Positions 5,750 through 7,343 of a stretch of 7,343 bases of DNA are shown piece after piece. The notes under the pieces were generated by a model, which saw only the letters and a program-made list of their open reading frames with translations, was not told the origin of the DNA and did no database searches. Made by a program: the position numbers and the translations under genes. Origin of the DNA: RPQJ01 sp052035645 (lineage in GTDB: Bacteria; Pseudomonadota; Gammaproteobacteria; Steroidobacterales; Steroidobacteraceae); the NCBI GenBank assembly GCA_052035645.1, contig JBPOHK010000067.1, positions 1-7,343 on the forward strand, in the 5' to 3' direction. How positions within the stretch are numbered: the stretch's first letter is position 1; each line of letters opens with the position of its first letter.

Positions 5750-6643
5750 CTACTCGCGCGTCTTCGCGATTTCGAGCGCGAGTTCGTACATCTCGTTGCG
5801 GCCCCGGCCGGTGATGCGCGCCGCGAGCTTCGCGGCCTGCGAGACCGGCAGTTCGCCGAGCAGCACGCGCAGCAGGTCGCGCGCGGCGACCGCCTCGTTG
5901 GCGTCGTCCGCCGCGGGCTCCGCACCGCGCACGACGATCACGATCTCGCCGCGCGACAGGTCCGCATCGTCCGCGGCCCGCGCCGCGAGCTGCGCCAGCG
6001 TGCCTCGATAGACGCTTTCGAACTTCTTGGTGATCTCGCGCGCGATCACGGCCTCGCGCGTCTCGCCGAGGCCCTGCGCGAGATCGGCGAGACACTCGCG
6101 CAGCCGGTGCGGCGCCTCGTAGAACACCAGCGTGCGCGTCTCGCGCGCGAGCGCCGCGAGCGCACGGCTCCTCGCGGCCGCGCGCGCCGGCAGGAAGCCC
6201 TCGAACGCGAAGCGCTCGGTGGGCAGTCCGGCGATCGACAGCGCGGCGATCGCGGCGCACGGCCCGGGCACGGCGACCGTCGGCACGCCGGCGGCGGCGG
6301 CGGCCGCGACCAGCAGCGCACCCGGGTCGCTCACCAGCGGCGTGCCCGCGTCGCTGACGAGCGCGACGCTGGCGCCGCGCTGCAGGCGCTCGACGAGGCC
6401 CGCGGCGCGCCCGTGCTCGTTGTGCTCGTGCAGCGACTCGAGGCTGCCCGAGGACCGTGCGATGCCGCACGCCTTCAGCAGCTGCTGGGTGTGACGCGTG
6501 TCCTCCGCCAGCAGCAGGTCCGCGTCGCGCAGCACCTCGGCGGCCCGCGGGCTGAGATCGCGCAGGTTTCCGATCGGAGTGGCGACCACGAACAGTGTGC
6601 CGGCCGCCGGCCTGCCTATAGAATCAGCAGCAACTCTGGTCAC
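5750..6643 (-). CDS. rsmI: RsmI, 16S rRNA (cytidine1402-2'-O)-methyltransferase
   Basis: RsmI (YraL) is a SAM-dependent methyltransferase of the tetrapyrrole-methylase fold. It methylates the ribose 2'-O of C1402 in 16S rRNA, the nucleotide whose base is methylated by RsmH. The protein is 297 aa (286 in E. coli). Family motifs run in order: GTLFVVATPIGNLRDLSPRA (15-34), AEDTRHT (46-52), LHEHNE (71-76), LVSDAGTPLVSDPG (95-108), VPGPCA (125-130), GLPTERFAFEGFLP (139-152), FYEAPHRL (174-181), and REITKKFE (202-209) where many relatives have RELTK. The start is the GTG at 6643, supported by a strong GAGGAGG 5 nt upstream; there is no in-frame ATG nearby. It is divergent from lpoA, as in E. coli, and runs into the rnpB promoter. 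Confidence 0.96.
   Translation of the reverse strand: MTRVAADSIGRPAAGTLFVVATPIGNLRDLSPRAAEVLRDADLLLAEDTRHTQQLLKACGIARSSGSLESLHEHNEHGRAAGLVERLQRGASVALVSDAGTPLVSDPGALLVAAAAAAGVPTVAVPGPCAAIAALSIAGLPTERFAFEGFLPARAAARSRALAALARETRTLVFYEAPHRLRECLADLAQGLGETREAVIAREITKKFESVYRGTLAQLAARAADDADLSRGEIVIVVRGAEPAADDANEAVAARDLLRVLLGELPVSQAAKLAARITGRGRNEMYELALEIAKTRE
6617..6622 (+). promoter_or_regulatory. Possible -10 box for lpoA inside rsmI
   Basis: TATAGA, the start of the longer A/T-rich stretch TATAGAAT, lies about 45 bp upstream of the lpoA ATG, within the first codons of rsmI. A transcript would start near 6630, leaving a leader of about 37 nt. No good -35 box is visible at 16-18 bp. The call rests on position and on this being a rare A/T cluster in the region. 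Confidence 0.35.
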
Positions 6644-6666
6644 GCGCGCCTCCTCAGGACCACCGC
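6644..6666. promoter_or_regulatory. 23-bp divergent rsmI/lpoA intergenic with both ribosome-binding sites
   Basis: The gap contains the two Shine-Dalgarno sequences nearly back to back: GAGGAGG for rsmI on the minus strand (6655-6649) and AGGA for lpoA on the plus strand (6656-6659), 5 and 7 nt from their start codons. These sites fix the GTG start of rsmI and the ATG start of lpoA. There is no room for promoters, so each must lie in the opposite gene's coding sequence. Confidence 0.7.
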
Positions 6667-7343
6667 ATGCTGCACGTTCACCTTCGCGCCCGGCAAGCGC
6701 GCCCGCTCGCCGCCGCGCTGGTCCTCGCCGCCGCGCTGCTCGCGGCCCCCTCGGGCGCGCCGCTCGCCCAGTCCGCCACCGCCGACCAGGCCGCCGTGCT
6801 CGCCCGCAGCGGGCAGCACGCGGAGGCGGCCCGGCTCTACGAGCAGTCGGCCAAGCGCGGCTTCTTCAGCTGGGATGCCCGGCTCGCGCTGCTGGCCGCG
6901 CAGGAATACACGGCGGCCCGCCGCTACGACGACGCCGAGCGCATGCTCGGCAAGGCCGAGGGCCGCGCACGGGGCGACGACGCCGTGCTGCTCGCGACGA
7001 TCGAGTCGCGCATCGCGCTGGCGAAAGGCGATCCGCTGCGCGCGCTGTCCGCGCTGCGCACGATCCCGGAGCCCTGGCCGGCACCGCTGGTGACCGACCT
7101 GCTCGCGATGCGCGGCGAGGCGGAGATCGCCTCGGGCCGCCCGCTCGAGGGCGTGCGCTCGTTCATCGAGCGCGGCCGGGTGCTCGGCGCCGCGGACGCG
7201 CGCGCCGCGAACGACCGGCAGCTCGCCGAGGCTCTGATGAAGCACCCGCCGTCGGCCGCCGCCGGGGCCTCGGCCAGCGAGCTCGAGCGGGGCTGGCTCG
7301 AGCTGGGCGCCCTCGCGGCGACGGCGGGCGGCGGCGACGCACA
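6667..7343 (+). CDS. lpoA: LpoA-like activator of penicillin-binding protein 1A (N-terminal part)
   Basis: LpoA (LppC/YraM) is an envelope protein that stimulates the peptidoglycan synthase PBP1A from the periplasm. The 225 visible codons cover the signal sequence and most of the TPR-like N-terminal domain; the Venus-flytrap-like C-terminal domain would lie off the right edge. Supporting segments are an export signal (basic up to R12, hydrophobic at about 13-28), then helical repeats of LppC type: AARLYEQSAKRGFFSWDARLAL (written here as two parts, AARLYEQSAK and RGFFSWDARLAL, 54-75), YDDAERML (87-94), ALAKGDPLRALSAL (117-130), GRPLEGVRSF (157-166) and the typical GWLELGALA (209-217). The divergent position beside rsmI is the same as in E. 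coli and Pseudomonas. The ATG at 6667 has AGGA 7 nt upstream. No cysteine occurs in the visible part, so the usual lipobox is missing; a signal-peptidase-I site near residues 31-37 is possible. Confidence 0.78.
   Translation, partial: MLHVHLRARQARPLAAALVLAAALLAAPSGAPLAQSATADQAAVLARSGQHAEAARLYEQSAKRGFFSWDARLALLAAQEYTAARRYDDAERMLGKAEGRARGDDAVLLATIESRIALAKGDPLRALSALRTIPEPWPAPLVTDLLAMRGEAEIASGRPLEGVRSFIERGRVLGAADARAANDRQLAEALMKHPPSAAAGASASELERGWLELGALAATAGGGDA

Noticed and set aside
5621..7093. Plus-strand open frame of 490 codons across rnpB, rsmI and lpoA.
   Set aside because: It runs through the RNase P RNA, opposite conserved RsmI, and out of frame over lpoA.
1..7343. Search for a new defence, mobile or biosynthetic system.
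   Set aside because: Every substantial frame is a conserved core gene in a known order; there are no transposase, integrase, phage, toxin or CRISPR-like signals, and composition is uniform.

Overview
The window is a high-GC (roughly 70% by eye) chromosomal segment from a gammaproteobacterium. It carries the start of the dcw (division and cell wall) cluster, and everything in it is core genome. The order lpoA <> rsmI - rnpB - mraZ - rsmH - ftsL - ftsI - murE - murF matches the arrangement known from Pseudomonas. LpoA is a gammaproteobacterial protein, and MurE carries the DNPR signature of meso-diaminopimelate-adding enzymes, as expected for a Gram-negative cell wall. I see no mobile element, CRISPR array, toxin-antitoxin pair or defence island.

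Layout, right to left on the minus strand. lpoA (partial, plus strand, from 6667 off the right edge) is divergent from rsmI (6643-5750), with only 23 bp between the two start codons. Just after the rsmI stop is a TACAAT -10 box, then the RNase P RNA gene rnpB (about 5726-5346). A spacer of about 300 bp without a credible gene follows; it is GC-rich and rich in inverted repeats. Next comes a sigma70-type promoter (TTGACG-18-TATAGT) with an AT-rich upstream element. A MraZ-type operator of TGGG repeats at an exact 10-bp period lies across the predicted transcription start. The operon follows: mraZ (4948-4493), rsmH (4484-3555), ftsL (3558-3283), ftsI (3286-1550), murE (1553-21) and the first seven codons of murF (21-1). 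From rsmH on, each stop codon overlaps the next start by 1-4 nt, which implies translational coupling.

How the genes work together: MraZ is the autorepressor of the operon. FtsL and FtsI are membrane components of the septal peptidoglycan synthase. MurE and MurF make the peptide-bearing precursor. LpoA activates the peptidoglycan synthase PBP1A. RsmH and RsmI both methylate C1402 of 16S rRNA and here flank the RNase P RNA gene.

The genes look intact and ordinary. The points that deserve a second look are non-coding or subtle: an inverted, partly matching copy of the MraZ operator at the 3' end of rnpB; an RNase P RNA with a reduced P3 and an extra stem-loop near P16/P17 compared with E. coli M1 RNA; an LpoA that appears to lack the lipobox cysteine; and very tight divergent packing of rsmI and lpoA. 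I found no evidence of a new biological system.
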